Source: Clostridiales bacterium
GTDB taxonomy: Bacteria > Bacillota > Clostridia > Tissierellales > Dethiosulfatibacteraceae
Direction: 5' to 3'
Length of the DNA stretch: 6,503 bases
NCBI GenBank assembly: GCA_003446975.1
Contig: DMAP01000425.1
Span: forward strand, 1,336-7,838
In this document: piece by piece, positions 4,551-6,503 of the stretch
Position numbering within the stretch: position 1 is the first letter of the stretch
Layout: every line of letters starts with the position of its first letter
Notes under the pieces: generated by a model
Databases searched by the model: none
What the model was told of the DNA's origin: nothing
The model's input: only the letters and a program-made list of their open reading frames with translations
Translations under genes and position numbers: made by a program

Positions 4551-6395
4551 GTCTTTTTTGGGCAAACGCTCTTTTGTTACAAAAAATTCATATGGCCCCA
4601 TCAGAATCTTCTCTTCATCAAAAGATATCCCTTTTCCCTGCAACAATTCCGAGTACTCTCCGGCCACACCATATCGCCTTAAATCAGAAGCATGCAACCA
4701 TTGTCGATCTTCTGAAAGATTGAAGCATAACAATATTCTGACGCAGCTATCTTTAACGGTCTGCTCCAAAACCAGCAGATGTGAATTTCCTTGGTATAAG
4801 ATTCTTTCTGTCTCAATCAGGCCAATTTCACCTAATTCCTTTCTTTGCTTGATAAGTTGCCTGATGCGATTGTATACCTGGCTGACAGGTGAAAGCGGAT
4901 GAATAATCTCATCTAGAAGATGCCATCTCATTTTTGGCCTATGAAGCCATCTTGAATCATTGCGTTTATCTATCTCCTCTTTATAACTGTAATCGTTCAA
5001 CTGTGCCAGCTCATCACCGCTGTAGATCATCGGGATACCTTTTTTCATTATAAACAATGCATTGATCAGGCTGATGCGTTTGATAGATAGCTCCAGTTGG
5101 TAATGGTCATGATTTTTGGACGCTTTCTCCAGCCCGGCCAAACTAGCCAAAGTACCGGAGTTCCTTGCATCCCCAGTCCGTGGGTTGAACTCGTAGAGCT
5201 CTCCTATTGAAAAGCTGTCATTGAATACACCCAGATAGAAATCTATGAGAAATTGCTTGTGAGCCTGGGGATCAAAACCCAGTGATCGCGTCTTATCCAG
5301 ATCCAGTCCCCATCCAATATCGTCATGACATCGTGCGTAATTGATCCAGGTTATGTCTGATGGCAAATCATACTCTGGCATCAGAGCTAGATGTCTAGCA
5401 TCTCGAGTCGCGAGACTGTTCCATATTTCTACCATATAAGAAGCATTGTAAAGAGAATGGCATTCAGGTGCCTCTTCCGTTCCAAAATATCGAATAATAA
5501 GCTCAGGTGCTATGATAGCTTCCCCCAGAAGGGCGGTGGCAGGTGCGCAATAGGATATGATATCCCTAAAGAGCGATAGGATCATATGGGCTTCCGGCAG
5601 ATTCCTGCAATCGGTTCCCAGAGTCTTCCAGACATATGGTATGGCATCCAGTCGAATCAGATCCAAACCGACATTTGCCATAAAGAGAAGATTATCTGCC
5701 ATCTCATGGAAAACACAAGGGTTTCTGTAATTCAAGTCCCATTGATAGGTGTAGAAAGTGGTCATTATCCACTTATTGAGGTTTTCATCATAGGTGAAAT
5801 TACCTGGAGCGACTTTTGGGAAAACCTCCGGCAGAGTGTTTTCAAACTGTCTGGGAATCACATCGTCATGATACATGAAATAATATTTTTGATAGCTCTC
5901 ATCGCCTGATTTTGCCTTGATTGCCCATTCATGGTCATCCGATGTATGATTGATGACATAATCGATGCAAATTCTGATGCCTTTTTGATGGAAATGGTCA
6001 ATCATTTCCATAAAATCCGACATGTTTCCAATTCGAGGATCGATGTCACGATAATTCTGTACCGCATAACCGCCATCGTTTTCACCTTCTCTGGGCTTCA
6101 GAACCGGCATTAGGTGAAGCAAAGTGACACCTAAGTCTGTAAAATAGTCGGATTTCGATATCAATCCCTTCAGATTATCAGCAAACCGATCCACATAAAG
6201 CATCATGCCAACCGTTTCTGATGAATGCATCCATTGGGTTCCCTCCAAATCCCGTCTAATCAGTTCGGGATGGCGTTTGTTCTTGTATTGTTCCAGCATG
6301 TCGAAAAGCCTATCTAGTTCATCGCTGCGTCCCGGATAAAGATTTAAGAAATTCTTCGCTATTCGTTCCTGATAGTTAATATTCGCCTCTGACAA
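4539..6395 (-). CDS. Amylosucrase / sucrose hydrolase-like glycoside hydrolase (GH13, subfamily 4-like)
   Basis: A 618-residue cytoplasmic enzyme without signal peptide. An N-terminal helical region (about 1-55) precedes the GH13 barrel, a layout typical of amylosucrases. GH13 motifs: DYVINH (145-150, His150), DLIRLDAI (245-252, nucleophile Asp250 with Arg248), GEAI (291-294, acid/base Glu292) and CHDDIGW (356-362, His357, Asp358). DGGYAV (107-112) and NDSRW (479-483) supply Asp107 and Arg482, equivalent to the Asp144-Arg509 salt bridge that closes the glucosyl pocket in Neisseria polysaccharea amylosucrase. These motifs and the length argue against alpha-amylase, oligo-1,6-glucosidase or sucrose phosphorylase. 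The expected reaction is cleavage of sucrose with transfer of glucose to a glucan (amylosucrase) or water (sucrose hydrolase), releasing fructose. The start is TTG at 6393-6395 with a long Shine-Dalgarno match; no ATG occurs in frame before residue 33. The stop overlaps the operator of the next transcription unit. Oddities: GEAI where the Neisseria enzyme has SEAI, and Cys before the catalytic His-Asp. Sucrose as substrate is inferred. Confidence 0.88.
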   Translation of the reverse strand: MSEANINYQERIAKNFLNLYPGRSDELDRLFDMLEQYKNKRHPELIRRDLEGTQWMHSSETVGMMLYVDRFADNLKGLISKSDYFTDLGVTLLHLMPVLKPREGENDGGYAVQNYRDIDPRIGNMSDFMEMIDHFHQKGIRICIDYVINHTSDDHEWAIKAKSGDESYQKYYFMYHDDVIPRQFENTLPEVFPKVAPGNFTYDENLNKWIMTTFYTYQWDLNYRNPCVFHEMADNLLFMANVGLDLIRLDAIPYVWKTLGTDCRNLPEAHMILSLFRDIISYCAPATALLGEAIIAPELIIRYFGTEEAPECHSLYNASYMVEIWNSLATRDARHLALMPEYDLPSDITWINYARCHDDIGWGLDLDKTRSLGFDPQAHKQFLIDFYLGVFNDSFSIGELYEFNPRTGDARNSGTLASLAGLEKASKNHDHYQLELSIKRISLINALFIMKKGIPMIYSGDELAQLNDYSYKEEIDKRNDSRWLHRPKMRWHLLDEIIHPLSPVSQVYNRIRQLIKQRKELGEIGLIETERILYQGNSHLLVLEQTVKDSCVRILLCFNLSEDRQWLHASDLRRYGVAGEYSELLQGKGISFDEEKILMGPYEFFVTKERLPKKDLLL

Positions 6396-6398
6396 ACC

Positions 6399-6409
6399 AT
6401 CACCTCCTT
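6399..6409 (-). promoter_or_regulatory. Extended ribosome binding site supporting the GH13 TTG start
   Basis: AAGGAGGTGAT on the minus strand is an uninterrupted 11-base complement to the 16S rRNA 3' end. Its GGAGG core is 7 bases before the TTG at 6393-6395. The ATG at 6398-6400 overlaps this site, is out of frame, and is only two bases from GGAGG, so it is unlikely to be the start. A very strong site may compensate for the weak TTG codon. Confidence 0.78.
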
Positions 6410-6430
6410 AAAGCTGTGCTAAGCATTTTT

Positions 6431-6503
6431 CTAAATCAGTTCTTCATAGTGTTGTCTTCCGAAAAGAACCCTCATGATAACGACTTGTTTTCCTATATCA
6501 TCA
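6431..6503 (-). CDS. C-terminal end of an unidentified upstream ORF (partial)
   Basis: Reading the minus strand from 6502, one frame stays open for 23 codons, encoding DDIGKQVVIMRVLFGRQHYEELI, to a TAG at 6431-6433. The other two minus-strand frames are closed near the window edge. The composition looks protein-like and the stop is 35 bases before the GH13 start, the spacing expected of an upstream operon gene. I do not recognise the family from so short a tail, and chance openness over 70 bases cannot be excluded. If real, it would be co-transcribed with the GH13 gene, which has no visible promoter of its own. Confidence 0.45.
   Translation of the reverse strand, partial: DDIGKQVVIMRVLFGRQHYEELI

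Noticed and set aside
4387..4902. 171-codon plus-strand open frame across the promoter region and the end of GH13
   Set aside because: It runs antisense through the signal peptide, the promoter/operator and the GH13 C-terminal domain, with low-complexity, membrane-unlike composition. It is explained as a shadow of the real genes.
6359..6400. Short 13-codon frame MVCQRRILTIRNE overlapping the GH13 start as a leader peptide
   Set aside because: Its ATG is only two bases from the GGAGG core, too close for efficient initiation, and the same ribosome site is ideally spaced for the TTG. It is kept only as a point to check, not as a gene.

Overview
The window holds most of one carbohydrate-uptake and sugar-catabolism locus. 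All genes lie on the minus strand, so the order of transcription runs from high to low coordinates. In that order: the last ~23 codons of an unidentified ORF (6431-6503); a GH13 amylosucrase / sucrose-hydrolase family enzyme (4539-6395); a lipoprotein sugar-binding protein (3216-4463); two ABC permeases of the CUT1 / MalF-MalG type (2229-3134 and 1369-2229); a LacI-family regulator (303-1346); and the first 102 codons of a PfkB-family fructokinase cut off by the window edge (1-306).

The organism looks like a moderately low-GC Gram-positive-type bacterium, probably Bacillota or a relative. This rests on strong AAGGAGG-type ribosome binding sites, TTG and GTG starts, a lipobox-bearing solute-binding protein, and a CUT1 transporter without its own ATPase gene. 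The sequence alone does not fix the genus.

The coding parts are tightly packed. The two permeases share one base (TAATG). The regulator and the kinase share four bases (ATGA). The regulator starts 22 bases after the second permease. The main control region is at 4522-4550: a sigma-A-type promoter (TTGCTT, 17 bp, TATAAT) whose spacer contains the perfect palindrome GAAACCGGTTTC, a LacI/CcpA-type operator. This promoter and operator overlap the last codons and stop of the GH13 gene, so the transporter-regulator-kinase part has its own regulated start while the enzyme must be transcribed from further upstream. A hairpin with a T-run follows the binding-protein gene (3165-3204) and probably lowers permease expression relative to the binding protein. 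A second perfect palindrome with the same ACCGGT core, TTTACCGGTAAA, abuts it.

The combined model is inferred from protein families. A disaccharide, most likely sucrose or a close analogue, is captured by the lipoprotein and imported unphosphorylated by the two permeases, powered by a shared ATPase encoded elsewhere. The cytoplasmic GH13 enzyme splits it, transferring the glucosyl unit to glucan or to water. The released fructose is phosphorylated by the PfkB kinase. The LacI-type protein, encoded in the operon it probably controls, senses the sugar. This ABC plus amylosucrase-family route would differ from the usual PTS plus sucrose-6-phosphate hydrolase route. The only non-coding stretches are short (under 80 bases), and nothing in the window looks like a mobile element, CRISPR array or RNA gene.
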